From Pseudomonas rhodesiae (GTDB taxonomy: Bacteria > Pseudomonadota > Gammaproteobacteria > Pseudomonadales > Pseudomonadaceae), in contig NZ_VFEU01000006.1 of assembly GCF_007858255.1 (NCBI RefSeq), forward strand, positions 124,001-188,000: 64,000 nt of DNA, read 5' to 3'. The notes under the pieces are model-generated. The model was given only the letters and a program-made list of their open reading frames with translations. It had not been told where the DNA came from and did no database searches. Both the position numbers and the translations under genes were made by a program. Positions 10,175 to 19,285 of this stretch are shown here, in pieces (within the stretch, counting starts at the first letter, position 1; each line of letters starts with the position of its first letter).

Positions 10175-11008
10175 ATGACGAAGAAGAATCTGGTGTACGT
10201 GTGGTCCCTGAGAAACGCCGCCGCCGATAAGGCCGGGCAGCCGGTGGCCTACAAGGATCACCAGCGCTATATGAAGTCGGTGCTGGAGTTTCTGGTGGGG
10301 TCGCTCAACGACACGCCATTGGGCGAGGCTTATCACTTGGTAGGCGTGGTGTATGACGACGATGAGCAGAACCCTCGGGATCAGCAACTGGTGGCCGATT
10401 ATGGCTTTGCCTACCAGCCGGGTCGCCAGTGGCTGTACCCGGCTGATCTGCGGGTGCAGGGCACGCTGGTCAACGATTTGCTGCTGAGCGTGCCGTCCAC
10501 CTACCGCCGCCTGCCACGGGGCAGTGCCGAACACATCGCCGGCAAGCAGGACTTCGAGCGCCGTTTGCATGACACGCTGGTGGAATTGAAGGCGGATATC
10601 GTGGTGCTCGACGGCCTGCTGGTGATCCTCGATGAACTGGTACGGCCGGGTGCGCCGTTTGCCCGTCGGATCATGAACATTCACCCCGGGATCACTCGCA
10701 TCGACTCTCCCTACGAGCGCCGTGGCGCCTACGCCACCTGGAACGCGCTGTACGGCGCCCGTGGCCAAGCGGTGGTGGATTGGACGACCAAGGCAACCCA
10801 GCCATGCGAGCCGCTGTACCGCACCGGCGCCTCGTTCCACTACGTGGACAATGGCATCGACTCCGGCGAAGTGTTCCATGACGTGCTCAACACCGACATC
10901 GCAGCGGACGACACCATCCTCGAACTGCGCTGGAACAACTTCAACAACAGCCTGTTCCCGGCCTTGCATGAAGGGCTGGAGCGCCTGGCCAAACAAAGCC
11001 AACCCTGA
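10175..11008 (+). CDS. pvdF: N5-hydroxyornithine formyltransferase
   Basis: Transfers a formyl group from formyltetrahydrofolate to N5-hydroxy-ornithine, giving the hydroxamate residue used as an iron ligand in pyoverdine. The 277-residue cytoplasmic protein has the formyltransferase-fold region with the IMNIHPGITR segment (around residues 167-176) carrying the catalytic histidine, and GEVFHDVLNTDI near the end. The start MTKKNLVYVWS is chosen because it fits the PvdF family length and lies downstream of the PvdS site; the frame stays open for 20 codons upstream without a good ribosome site. Its presence predicts that the local pyoverdine contains formyl-hydroxyornithine. Confidence 0.92.
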   Translation: MTKKNLVYVWSLRNAAADKAGQPVAYKDHQRYMKSVLEFLVGSLNDTPLGEAYHLVGVVYDDDEQNPRDQQLVADYGFAYQPGRQWLYPADLRVQGTLVNDLLLSVPSTYRRLPRGSAEHIAGKQDFERRLHDTLVELKADIVVLDGLLVILDELVRPGAPFARRIMNIHPGITRIDSPYERRGAYATWNALYGARGQAVVDWTTKATQPCEPLYRTGASFHYVDNGIDSGEVFHDVLNTDIAADDTILELRWNNFNNSLFPALHEGLERLAKQSQP

Positions 11009-11025
11009 AATTTGAGGCTTCTGTA

Positions 11026-11170
11026 GTGAGCGGGCTTGCCCCGCGCCGGGGCGCGAAGCGTCCCCAAACCCAGGCACCTCGGTTTACCAGATAAATCACA
11101 TTGTCTGGAGCGGGGCCGCTTCGCGCCCCAGCGCGGGGCAAGCCCGCTCACCACCGCAAGCCCGCTCACC
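11026..11170. repeat. REPIN-type palindromic repeat after pvdF
   Basis: Arm 11026-11046 is the exact inverse of 11131-11151 (GTGAGCGGGCTTGCCCCGCG class), and a second arm 11048-11060 pairs with 11117-11129, so the whole block can fold into one long hairpin. A partial third copy lies at 11156-11170. It sits between convergent pvdF and pvdO, filling that gap. Confidence 0.85.
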
Positions 11171-11179
11171 ACTACATAA

Positions 11180-12052
11180 TCAGAGGTCGCGCACGACCCT
11201 GAACCCAATCCAATCCCCGCGTGTCTGCGGGTAGATATTGTTGCGGTTGCCCGAGCGTGAGAACACCGGTGCTTCGCCCCAGTCATTGCCACGGATCTGG
11301 TAAGACTCGCAGTTCGGTTCAACCCAGGCGCTGCCGTCGGTAGGTGCGCCGATGTAGTTGGGGTGTTCGCAATCGGCCACGCGTTCGTAGACATTGCCGT
11401 GCATGTCGTACAGGCCAAACGCATTCGGTGGGTAGCTGCCCACTGGCGAGGAATAGCTGTAGCCGTCCGCCGGGCCGTAGGTATTGGCGTGTTCGGCGAT
11501 GCTGTAGTCCTTGCCCGCATCGAACGGGAAGGGGAATGGCCCGGTGGAGCCGGCGCGGGCGGCGTACTCGCGCTGGGCCTCGCTGACCATGTGGTACTGC
11601 TGGCCGGTCTTCTTCGACAGCCAGGCCACGTAGTTTTTTATATCGTCCATGTCCATGCACACCGCCGGCTGGCGTGGGCCCTGGGGATAGCGCGGCTTGC
11701 TGGCGATGCATTCGCGGCCGGGGCGAGTGTCGCCGTCGGCGATCTTTACGCCGGTCTGGCGCACGTAGCTGTCCCATTCGCCGGCAGTGATCTGGAAGCG
11801 GCTCATGGCGAACGGCTTGGCAAAGGTCACTTCGTGCATCGGCCCTTCGTCCGGCTCGCGGCCGACTTCATCTTCCGGCGTGCCCATGGTGAAGGTGCCG
11901 GCGGGCAGCACCACCATTTCCGGGCAGTCCTTACAGTCCTTGAACACTTTGCCGGCGGCTGGCGCGGCGGCGTGGGCCAGGCTCGGCAGGCTGGCACCGC
12001 ACACGGCGGTCAGGGCCAGGGCGGTCAAGGGTTTGAATCGGGATGCGCGCAT
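11180..12052 (-). CDS. pvdO: Pyoverdine maturation protein PvdO, FGE-sulfatase fold
   Basis: Periplasmic enzyme of the formylglycine-generating-enzyme (SUMF1) fold. In the family it is required for the last oxidation, dihydropyoverdine to pyoverdine chromophore. The 290-residue protein has a Sec signal peptide (hydrophobic LTALALTAVCGASL, cleavage near AHA-A), the opening MVVLPAGTFTMGT typical of the fold, FGLYDMHGNVYERV in the middle and the closing FRVVRDL. The start at MRASRFKP is preferred over an in-frame TTG 18 bases upstream because GAGG lies 6 bases before it. Third gene of the pvdM-pvdN-pvdO operon, 34 bases after pvdN. Confidence 0.92.
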   Translation of the reverse strand: MRASRFKPLTALALTAVCGASLPSLAHAAAPAAGKVFKDCKDCPEMVVLPAGTFTMGTPEDEVGREPDEGPMHEVTFAKPFAMSRFQITAGEWDSYVRQTGVKIADGDTRPGRECIASKPRYPQGPRQPAVCMDMDDIKNYVAWLSKKTGQQYHMVSEAQREYAARAGSTGPFPFPFDAGKDYSIAEHANTYGPADGYSYSSPVGSYPPNAFGLYDMHGNVYERVADCEHPNYIGAPTDGSAWVEPNCESYQIRGNDWGEAPVFSRSGNRNNIYPQTRGDWIGFRVVRDL

Positions 12053-12086
12053 AGGGGGCCTCGGGTTCAAAAGGTGAAAATTGGCA

Positions 12087-13358
12087 TCACGCCCGTGCGC
12101 TGAGCAGGGTCATGAAGCGTTGGATCTCTTCGCTGGAATTGAGCAGGCCAGGGGCGGTGCGGATCACTGGGCCGACGTCGCGGTCCACCGCATCGATCAC
12201 CACGCGCTGGCGCACCATGTGCGCCGCCACGGCCTCGCAGTCCTGGCCCTTGACCCGGAAAAACGTGAAGCCGGCCGACAGCTCGCTACTCTGAGGCGTA
12301 ACCAGTTCGATGCGCGGATGGGCCTGCAACTGTTCCTTGAGTTCACGGTTGAGCGCGTGGATGCGCGCCTGCACCGGCGCCTTGCCCAGTTGCAAGTGCA
12401 GCTTGAATGCCTCGTCCGCCGCCCAGCGATGTTCGAACGCATGGAAGCCACCCGGGGTCATGATGGTGGCGAAATCCTTGTCCTCGGAAAACGTCGGCAC
12501 CATGGGCGTGACGTATTTGTTTTCGGGGTCGCGGGCGCAGACCAGACCGGTGCCGCGCGGGCCGAACATCCACTTATGGGTGCCGGCGATGAAAAAGTCG
12601 CAGTGCATGTCCGGGAAATCGAGGTTCTCTACGCCCAGGCCGTGCACGCCATCCACCACATACAGAATGCGATCACGTTCGTCGCGCTGGCGGTTGTGGT
12701 CGGCCACCAGCGTGCCGATTTCGCCAATGGGCAGCTTCACACCGCTGCCGGACTGCACCCAGGTCATGCCCAGCACCCGGGTGTTGGGGCGGATGGCGCG
12801 CTGGATATTGCCCAGCACTTCATCGACCGATACCCGGCTGGGGCTTTCAAACAGGCTGATCCGCCGCACTTGGGTGCCTTGTTGTCGCGCCCGAAAATCC
12901 AGCACGTTCTGGGTCGCGTAATGCTCGTGAACGGTGGTGAGAATCTCCTGGTCGGCGCGCACCTGGAGGCCGCCGTAAATCATGGCCAAGCCTTCGGAGG
13001 TGCTGCCGGTGAGGGCGATCTGCGGCGGCGTGGCCTTGAGGTAACGCCCGGCCCATTCGCGCACCTGGCCTTCGCGCTTCCAGGTTTCCTGCAGGTCCCA
13101 GTCCATGGCCAGGCCGGGGTTGCGATCGATCTGCACGCGGTAGCGTTCGATGGCCTCGCGCACGGGCCTGGGGTGCGACGCCACCAGGAAGTTGGAAAAG
13201 TGCAGGTAGTCCGGGTCTTGGTTGAACAATTGCTTGAAACCCGTCCATGGGTTGTCCGTTGGGGCGGCGGCTGCGACCTGGGGTAGAAGGGCGGCGCCCA
13301 GAGGCAGGCTGGCGGCCAACACCCCAGCGTGCTTAAGAAATGTACGACGGTCGGTCAT
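12087..13358 (-). CDS. pvdN: PLP-dependent pyoverdine side-chain enzyme PvdN
   Basis: Periplasmic pyridoxal-phosphate enzyme of fold type I, 423 residues. In the family it converts the N-terminal glutamate side chain of ferribactin/pyoverdine to succinamide. The N-terminus is a twin-arginine signal (RRTFLKHAGV then a hydrophobic run to AAAA), meaning it folds with its cofactor in the cytoplasm before Tat export. The cofactor lysine is in AGTHKWMFGPRGTG, with VVDGVHG upstream supplying the aspartate that contacts the pyridine ring. Middle gene of the operon, 19 bases after pvdM. Confidence 0.94.
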   Translation of the reverse strand: MTDRRTFLKHAGVLAASLPLGAALLPQVAAAAPTDNPWTGFKQLFNQDPDYLHFSNFLVASHPRPVREAIERYRVQIDRNPGLAMDWDLQETWKREGQVREWAGRYLKATPPQIALTGSTSEGLAMIYGGLQVRADQEILTTVHEHYATQNVLDFRARQQGTQVRRISLFESPSRVSVDEVLGNIQRAIRPNTRVLGMTWVQSGSGVKLPIGEIGTLVADHNRQRDERDRILYVVDGVHGLGVENLDFPDMHCDFFIAGTHKWMFGPRGTGLVCARDPENKYVTPMVPTFSEDKDFATIMTPGGFHAFEHRWAADEAFKLHLQLGKAPVQARIHALNRELKEQLQAHPRIELVTPQSSELSAGFTFFRVKGQDCEAVAAHMVRQRVVIDAVDRDVGPVIRTAPGLLNSSEEIQRFMTLLSARA

Positions 13359-13377
13359 GGACTTACTTCATGGTTGA

Positions 13378-14727
13378 TTAGCGTTGCGCCACAGGCTTGG
13401 CGGCGTGTTGAACCTGCTCCCACACGCGCAGGAAATTGCCGCCCCACAGCTTGGCGATATCCGCCTCGGAGTAGCCGCGCTGGATCAGTTCGGCGGTGAC
13501 GTTGCGAATCTCGCCAACGTTGTTCCAGCCGTCGATACCGCCGCCGTCGTTGAAGTCCGACGACAGGCCCACATGGTCGATGCCGATCTTGCGCACGGTG
13601 TAATCGATGGCATCCCCCAGGTCCTTGAGGCTGGCCTTGGGTTCTTCGTCGAGGATGGCGTACAGCGCGCTGGCGTACTCGCCGAACTTCTGCTCCGGCC
13701 AGGCGGCGATGATCGCGTCGCCCGGCATCAGCGCCATGGCCAGGTTGGGCAGCGGCGGCAGGTCGAAGCGCGCGCGCAGTTGGTTGAGCTTGTCCTGGGT
13801 CGGTTGGCTGAGCGGGCGCAGGTAGGCCGAGAAGCCGACAATCTGCACCACGCCGCCACTCTGCTTGATCAGTTGCAGCTCTTTGTCGCTGAGGTTGCGC
13901 GGAATATCCACCGCCGCCCGCGGTGCCGAGTGCGACGCCACCATCGGCGTACGGCTCAGCTGCGCCACTTGCTCCAGGGCCTTGGTCGACATCTGCGACA
14001 CATCGATGATCACCCCCAGGTCATTGAGGCGCTGCACGGCTTGCTTGCCGATGTCCGAAAGGCCATCCAGCGCATCCACCGAATCATTGAAAAACGGCAG
14101 CGGGCGCGACGAGTCGGACCAGGCGTTATTGCCCACGTAGCTGAAACCGAACATGCGCATGCCGCGCGCGGCCCACAGGTCAAGCTGGTTCAGGTCGTTG
14201 CCCAAGGGGTAGGCGTTGAGCATGCTGATGAAAATCGCAAACTTGCCTTCCCCGTGCAGGCGCCGAAAGTCATCCGGGGTGTAGGCGATGGCAACCTGGT
14301 TGGGGAAGTCGCGCACCATGCCGCTGATGATCTTGTAGCGCACCTCCTGCTCGTGGCGCGCCGCTTCGATGAAGCCCTCGGTCGGCTTGTGCGGCGCATT
14401 GGGGCCGTTCCAGATTTCCGGCCAGCCGAAGATCGTCAGCGCCGCGCCGGACAAGCGTCCGCGCGCGGCCTTGACCAGGTCGAACTGGCCTTCACCGTCC
14501 TTGTCCGCCTCGTTGCCGGCGGTGCCGAAATCGATGGGCACGGTGATATGGCTGTCGAACGACAGCACGCGATCCTGCAGCTCATTGGCCTGCTTGATCA
14601 CCGCCAGCGGGTAACCGGCATTGCCTTTGAACCAGTGATCCCAGACCAGCCAGCCAGCCCCGGCACCGATGGCCAGCGCCAGCGGCAAGCCGATAAACAG
14701 CGCCTTGTTCGAACGTGGTTTTGTCAT
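13378..14727 (-). CDS. pvdM: Membrane-anchored dipeptidase-like pyoverdine protein PvdM
   Basis: Protein of the M19 renal-dipeptidase family, about 449 residues, with one N-terminal membrane anchor (ALFIGLPLALAIGAGAGWLVW) placing the domain in the periplasm. In the family it is needed for ferribactin oxidation together with PvdP. Family landmarks are visible (ASHSAPRAAVDIPRNLSD, HVGLSSDFNDGGG), but some metal-ligand positions look changed: the usual HxD reads HIT (SFDSHITVP) and the usual HPRN reads IPRN. I infer that it does not act as an ordinary dipeptidase. Start MTKPRS (14727) is favoured over MAMTKP (14733) by a GAG six bases upstream. First gene of the pvdMNO operon. Confidence 0.91.
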   Translation of the reverse strand: MTKPRSNKALFIGLPLALAIGAGAGWLVWDHWFKGNAGYPLAVIKQANELQDRVLSFDSHITVPIDFGTAGNEADKDGEGQFDLVKAARGRLSGAALTIFGWPEIWNGPNAPHKPTEGFIEAARHEQEVRYKIISGMVRDFPNQVAIAYTPDDFRRLHGEGKFAIFISMLNAYPLGNDLNQLDLWAARGMRMFGFSYVGNNAWSDSSRPLPFFNDSVDALDGLSDIGKQAVQRLNDLGVIIDVSQMSTKALEQVAQLSRTPMVASHSAPRAAVDIPRNLSDKELQLIKQSGGVVQIVGFSAYLRPLSQPTQDKLNQLRARFDLPPLPNLAMALMPGDAIIAAWPEQKFGEYASALYAILDEEPKASLKDLGDAIDYTVRKIGIDHVGLSSDFNDGGGIDGWNNVGEIRNVTAELIQRGYSEADIAKLWGGNFLRVWEQVQHAAKPVAQR

Positions 14728-14767
14728 TGCCATCTCAGTCAGTTGAGGCCATCGCTATCAGGGAAGA

Positions 14768-14791
14768 ACGAGCCATGGGCGGCGAAATTTA
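14768..14791 (-). promoter_or_regulatory. PvdS-dependent promoter for pvdMNO
   Basis: Exact TAAAT-N16-CGT on the minus strand, about 41 bases before the pvdM start. It is back-to-back with the pvdP box. Confidence 0.9.
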
Positions 14792-14809
14792 GGCGCCGGC
14801 GGCGCGCGG

Positions 14810-14833
14810 TAAATTTCCCCGGGCTGCGTACGT
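14810..14833 (+). promoter_or_regulatory. PvdS-dependent promoter for pvdP
   Basis: Exact TAAAT-N16-CGT on the plus strand, 36 bases before the pvdP start. Confidence 0.9.
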
Positions 14834-14868
14834 TCTAGCTCTGATAAAGGCGTTTCCTAAGGTAGACA

Positions 14869-16500
14869 ATGACCCTCTCTCGACGTGGCTTCATCGCCGG
14901 CCTGGCGCTCACAGGTGCCGCGGTGCCGGCGGCTTTCTATGCCCATCGCGAGTTGACGCGCGAAGAAGCGTTGCCCATCACTCCCGGCGAAGCCACGGTG
15001 GACCTGGCCGACAGCGCCGGGCAGCACCTGGCCAACACGTTGCGTGGGGTGTGGAGCCTGCGTCTGGAAGGTCGCGATGCCGGCCTCAAAGGCCTGCCGT
15101 TGGAGGGCCTGCAATTGCTGCTGGACATCGCCCCCCGTGGCCGCGGCCTGCGCGGCTACCTGGACACCGCCGCCAATCTGCGTGCCGAGGGCGAGCCGCG
15201 CTACCGCGTGCTCGGCGATCTGGTAACGGGCGAGGGCGCTTTGCTCTACTGGCGCCTGATCGACCGCAACGCCACCAACGGCGTGCCGGCCTACGAATTC
15301 AAAATGACCCTCGACGAAGTCTGGGCCGATTTCGCCAACGCCGGCAGCAGCACCCTCAGCGGACAGATCCTCGACCTCGATCGCCCCCTGGCCATGACCG
15401 AGCGCGATAACCGTTTTATCGCCCACAAGCACAGTTTCCCCGAAGCCCGCCAACGCATTGGCCTGGACCCGGCCCTGCTGGCCTGGCTGATCGCCCCCGA
15501 ACATCGCCTGTTCCATCAGCTGTGGCACGCCACCCGCGATCAGTGGCACAAGCTCCCCGACGACAAGCGCGATGCCTTGCGCGGTATCGGTTGGCAGCCT
15601 GGCCCGCGCGGCCAGGAGCGCGACGCGCGCGGTGACCGCAAGGACCGCAACGGCTCGGGTATCGACTTCTTTTTTATGCACCGACATATGCTCGGCAAGG
15701 CCCGCTCTATGCAGGACTTGCCTTCCTGGCCGCAATTCCCCGCGCCGCAACCGCCCCTGGAACGCGATCGGCTGGGCTTTCTGCGCTATTTCGATAACCA
15801 TGACGGCTTCGCGCTTCCGCCCACCTGGTCGGCCCCGGACGACAGCGATTACACCCAATGGGTCAGCGATATCAAGGCCGCCGAGACCTACCACAGCAAC
15901 TTCCAAGTGTGGGAATCCCAGTACCGCGACCCGCGCTACCTGGCCAAACTGACCCTGGGGCAACTGGGTTCCGAAATGGAATTGGGCCTGCACGACTGGC
16001 TGCACATGCGTTGGGCCTCGGTGCCGCGCGACCCTTCCAACGGCGCCCCGGTGCCATTTGCCCGCGACCCGGCGGACTTTGCGCCACGCTGGTATACGGC
16101 CGAGAACGACTTCCTCGGCGACCCGTTTTCCTCCCACGTCAACCCGGTGTTCTGGCACTTCCACGGCTGGATCGACGACCGCGTCGAAGACTGGTTCCGC
16201 GCCCACGAACGCTTTCACCCCGGCGAGGTCAGCCGCCTGGAGGTCAACGGCGTGCCTTGGTTCGCCCAGGGGCGCTGGGTCGAAGTGGGCGACCCGTGGC
16301 TCGGTCCGGACACCCATGGGTGCAGCACCACCCCAGGGCTGCAGATGGGCAAGTCGATGGAAATGGACCCGGAGACCATGAAACTCGCGCTGCGGATCAC
16401 CTTTGGCGCCGATGAGCAGGCATTGCAGGGTTTGTTCAAACGCGTGCCGCAACGGCCCTGGTATGCGCGGCATTTGAAGGTCAAGACGCGGGAGCAGTAA
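14869..16500 (+). CDS. pvdP: Periplasmic tyrosinase PvdP
   Basis: Copper tyrosinase that oxidises the D-tyrosine/diaminobutyrate part of ferribactin to form the dihydroxyquinoline chromophore. The 543-residue length matches PAO1 PvdP. A twin-arginine signal (SRRGFIAGLALTGAA) directs folded export. Copper-ligand candidates are in FFFMHRHMLG (about 263-272), the LHDWLHMRW histidines (about 377-382) and HVNPVFWHFHGW (about 424-435). The N-terminal 180 residues are the beta-barrel-like domain typical of PvdP and absent from ordinary tyrosinases. Single-gene unit under its own PvdS box. Confidence 0.95.
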   Translation: MTLSRRGFIAGLALTGAAVPAAFYAHRELTREEALPITPGEATVDLADSAGQHLANTLRGVWSLRLEGRDAGLKGLPLEGLQLLLDIAPRGRGLRGYLDTAANLRAEGEPRYRVLGDLVTGEGALLYWRLIDRNATNGVPAYEFKMTLDEVWADFANAGSSTLSGQILDLDRPLAMTERDNRFIAHKHSFPEARQRIGLDPALLAWLIAPEHRLFHQLWHATRDQWHKLPDDKRDALRGIGWQPGPRGQERDARGDRKDRNGSGIDFFFMHRHMLGKARSMQDLPSWPQFPAPQPPLERDRLGFLRYFDNHDGFALPPTWSAPDDSDYTQWVSDIKAAETYHSNFQVWESQYRDPRYLAKLTLGQLGSEMELGLHDWLHMRWASVPRDPSNGAPVPFARDPADFAPRWYTAENDFLGDPFSSHVNPVFWHFHGWIDDRVEDWFRAHERFHPGEVSRLEVNGVPWFAQGRWVEVGDPWLGPDTHGCSTTPGLQMGKSMEMDPETMKLALRITFGADEQALQGLFKRVPQRPWYARHLKVKTREQ

Positions 16501-16610
16501 GGGGATAACAGGGCAACATTGGTCACCCATTCTTCGCCGTAATTGGCTATTTCTCCCGCAAGGGCCGGTGGCTAACCTAGCCACCACTTCCCACCGTTCT
16601 GGAGTTCCCC

Positions 16611-17048
16611 ATGCAAAGCCGTATCGATTTCTACAACGCTTCCCCGGACGCCATGAAAGCCATGCTCGCCCTGGAAGCCGCCGTGGGTAAATTGTCCATC
16701 GAACTGCCGCTGCTCGAACTGATCCGCCTGCGCGTGTCGCAGATCAACGGCTGTGCATTCTGCCTCGATATGCACACCGCCGACGCCCGCAAGGGCGGTG
16801 AGACCGAACGGCGGCTGTACACGCTGTCGGCGTGGCGCGAGACGCCGTTTTTCACCCCACGCGAACGCGCTGCGTTGGCCTGGGCCGAAAGCCTGACCCT
16901 GATCAGCCAGACCCACGCGCCGGACGCTGACTACACGGCATTGGCTGCCGAATTCAGCGCCCAGGAACAGGTCGATCTGAGCCTGGCTATCGCCACCATC
17001 AACAGCTGGAATCGCCTCGCCGTGGGCTTTCGCAAGATGCCCAATTAA
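16611..17048 (+). CDS. Carboxymuconolactone decarboxylase/AhpD-family protein
   Basis: A 145-residue all-helical protein of the AhpD-like superfamily. The signature LRVSQINGCAFCLDMH (about 37-52) contains the redox CxxC pair followed by histidine, which in AhpD relatives supports thiol peroxidase or disulfide reductase activity. The real substrate cannot be read from sequence. It starts 110 bases after pvdP with no PvdS box of its own and ends 4 bases from the stop of the convergent receptor gene. Membership of the pyoverdine pathway is not supported beyond position. Confidence 0.85.
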   Translation: MQSRIDFYNASPDAMKAMLALEAAVGKLSIELPLLELIRLRVSQINGCAFCLDMHTADARKGGETERRLYTLSAWRETPFFTPRERAALAWAESLTLISQTHAPDADYTALAAEFSAQEQVDLSLAIATINSWNRLAVGFRKMPN

Positions 17049-17052
17049 CGCT

Positions 17053-19203
17053 TTAGAAGTTCACCGTTGCACTCAGGCGCGCCGTCAGCGGTGCGCCCTG
17101 GAACAGGTAGTCGTCGCCCAGGTATTCGCCCGCGTCGCGCCAATAGCGCTTGTCGAACAGGTTGTCGACGCTCAGGCGCAACACGGTTTCGTAACCGTCG
17201 ACGTGGGTGGTGTAGCGGCTGCCGACGTTGACCACCGCGTAATCGCCCACCTCCACATTACCGCTGCGGTTGGCGTACTTCTTGGCGCTGTATTGCACGC
17301 CACCCAGCAGCGCCAGGCCATTGACCCACGGCAGCGCATAGTCGGCGTAGAGGCTGGCGCGCAGCTTGGGCACGTTGATCGCCTGGTGCCCTTCATAGGC
17401 TGCTGTACCGCTGCCGCTCACCCGTGCACGAATCGCCGCCACGCTGGTGGCGATCTGCAAACGCTCGGTGGCCCAGCCATTGGCCGACACTTCCAACCCG
17501 GTGTTTTTCTGCTCGCCCTGTTGCACATAGGTAAAGCTGCCGGCGCCGTCGGGCCTGGCGTACTGGTAGGCCTGGCGGGTCTGGAACAGCGCCGCCGCGA
17601 AGCTGATGCGGCGCCAATCGTATTTGATCCCGGCTTCGATCTGCCGCGAGGTGGTCGGTGCCAGGGTCTCACTGGCATTGGTCGCGAACCACGGCGCGGT
17701 GCCTCCCAGAGACAAGCCTTTGCTGTAGCTGGTGTACAGCGACACGCTGTCCACCGGCTTATAGATCAACGCCGCCTGGGGCAGGAACACATACTGCTGC
17801 GTGTGGCGGGACGGGCTGCCGTTGCTGTCGAATGCCTGTTCATCGAGACGCACTTCACGCCCACCGAGCACCGTTTGCCACTGCTCGTTAAAACGGATGC
17901 GGTCGGTGACGAATAGGCCGTACTGGCGGCTGTCGAGGCTGCGGTGGCTGTCGTTGAGGGGCACGTCGGTGGGCGCGAAAGTCGCGGCGTCCTGGTGGAT
18001 ATTGCCGCTGCCGATCCGTTCGTTGACCGCTGTGCGCTGGTCGATGACCCGGCGGAACGCGCTGGTGCCGAAGGTCAATTCGTGGCCCAGGCCTGCGGTG
18101 TCGAACAGGCCGGTCATGGCGGCCTGCATTTCGTCGTCGCGCCGGGTGTCGTCGGGGCTGCGGTAGTCGTAGATGTCGTAGTCGCCTTCGGGGCTGAAGG
18201 TGTTGGCATTGCAACTGCCGATGTAATAACAACCCCAGGCGAACGAGCTGTAGTCATCGATCACCACTTTGCTGCGCGCGGCGCTGAGCTGGCCGGTCCA
18301 GTGATCGCTGAAGCGGTATTCGAACTTGCCGTTGAGGTTCAGCGAGTCGATGTCCACCGGTTTGGCGCCGCTCTGGTGCCCCAGCAGTTTCTTCGGTGAG
18401 GCGCCGTGGGGTACTTCGCTGCCGCCGAGCAGTTGGTAGCCCGGCACCGAGCGCTGTTGTTTGTTCTGGTATTCGGCGTCCAGTTGCAGCACGGCGTCGG
18501 GGCTGATGTTCCAGTCAAAAGCCAGGGACACAAAATCGCGCTGGCCATTGGCGTGTTCCACGTAGGAATGCAGGTCTTCGTGGGCGACGTTGGCGCGCAG
18601 GCCGAATTGCTGCTCGCTGCCGAACCAGCCGCCGATGTCGGTGGCCAGGTAACCGCTGCCGCGATCATCGGTGGAGACGGTCACCGAGCGCACGTCTTCC
18701 GGGCGCTTGGTCACATAGTTGATCACGCCGCTGGGCTCGGCAACGCCGCTCTGCACGCCCGACAGGCCCTTGAGCACTTCCACTTGCTGCTTGTTTTCCA
18801 GAGCGACGTTCTGCTCGCCGGTGATGGTGCGCCCGTTGATCTTGTAGCTGCTGGCCGCGTTCAGCGAAAAACCGCGCACTACGAAGTTTTCGTAGTAGCC
18901 GATGGGCGCATAGCTCTCGCCCACCGACGCATCGTTGCGCAGCACCTCGCTGAGCAGGCGCGCCTGCTGGTCCTTGAGCAGCGCGGCGTTGAACACGCTG
19001 ACCGACGCCGGAGTGTCCAGCAGCGGCGCTTCATTGAAGCCGCCGACCGAGGCCGTTTCGGCGCGATAGCCGGACGTGTCCTGGCCCTGGACCTGCACCG
19101 CCGGCAGTTCGAGCTCGGCCGCCAGGCTATGGCCGATGCCGCCGCTGAGCAACAGGCCGAGGGCAACACGAGAAGAGGCGACAGGGCGGAAACGCAAAAC
19201 CAT
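17053..19203 (-). CDS. TonB-dependent siderophore-type receptor without signalling domain
   Basis: Outer-membrane receptor of 716 residues with a signal peptide ending near SLAAE, a plug (about 55-180, with TPASVSVFNAALL and GVINYVTKRPEDV) and a barrel ending in SATVNF. It lacks the extra N-terminal domain seen in fpvA, so it should not regulate a sigma factor directly. The ligand is unknown. No clear Fur box was found upstream; instead a perfect AcoR-like palindrome lies 66 bases from its start, in the shared promoter region with the divergent dehydrogenase. This could tie the receptor to acetoin metabolism, or the site may serve only the dehydrogenase. Confidence 0.88.
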   Translation of the reverse strand: MVLRFRPVASSRVALGLLLSGGIGHSLAAELELPAVQVQGQDTSGYRAETASVGGFNEAPLLDTPASVSVFNAALLKDQQARLLSEVLRNDASVGESYAPIGYYENFVVRGFSLNAASSYKINGRTITGEQNVALENKQQVEVLKGLSGVQSGVAEPSGVINYVTKRPEDVRSVTVSTDDRGSGYLATDIGGWFGSEQQFGLRANVAHEDLHSYVEHANGQRDFVSLAFDWNISPDAVLQLDAEYQNKQQRSVPGYQLLGGSEVPHGASPKKLLGHQSGAKPVDIDSLNLNGKFEYRFSDHWTGQLSAARSKVVIDDYSSFAWGCYYIGSCNANTFSPEGDYDIYDYRSPDDTRRDDEMQAAMTGLFDTAGLGHELTFGTSAFRRVIDQRTAVNERIGSGNIHQDAATFAPTDVPLNDSHRSLDSRQYGLFVTDRIRFNEQWQTVLGGREVRLDEQAFDSNGSPSRHTQQYVFLPQAALIYKPVDSVSLYTSYSKGLSLGGTAPWFATNASETLAPTTSRQIEAGIKYDWRRISFAAALFQTRQAYQYARPDGAGSFTYVQQGEQKNTGLEVSANGWATERLQIATSVAAIRARVSGSGTAAYEGHQAINVPKLRASLYADYALPWVNGLALLGGVQYSAKKYANRSGNVEVGDYAVVNVGSRYTTHVDGYETVLRLSVDNLFDKRYWRDAGEYLGDDYLFQGAPLTARLSATVNF

Positions 19204-19268
19204 GGGCAGGGCCTTAGAGCGCGGGGCAGGGGGCGCATAAGCTAGGCATTACGGCTCGGTTTTACAAG

Positions 19269-19285
19269 TGAGACGTCCCGTCTCA
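19269..19285. promoter_or_regulatory. AcoR-like palindrome, dehydrogenase/receptor intergenic region
   Basis: TGAGACG-TCC-CGTCTCA, a perfect 7-3-7 palindrome with the same arms as the one upstream of acoA. It is 88 bases before the dehydrogenase start, a distance suited to an enhancer site. I could not find a convincing sigma-54 -24/-12 element for either flanking gene. Confidence 0.55.

Noticed and set aside
14857..16587. Long open frame on the minus strand (576 codons)
   Set aside because: It lies entirely opposite pvdP, which has clear Tat and copper motifs; the minus frame has no domain pattern and arises from high GC.
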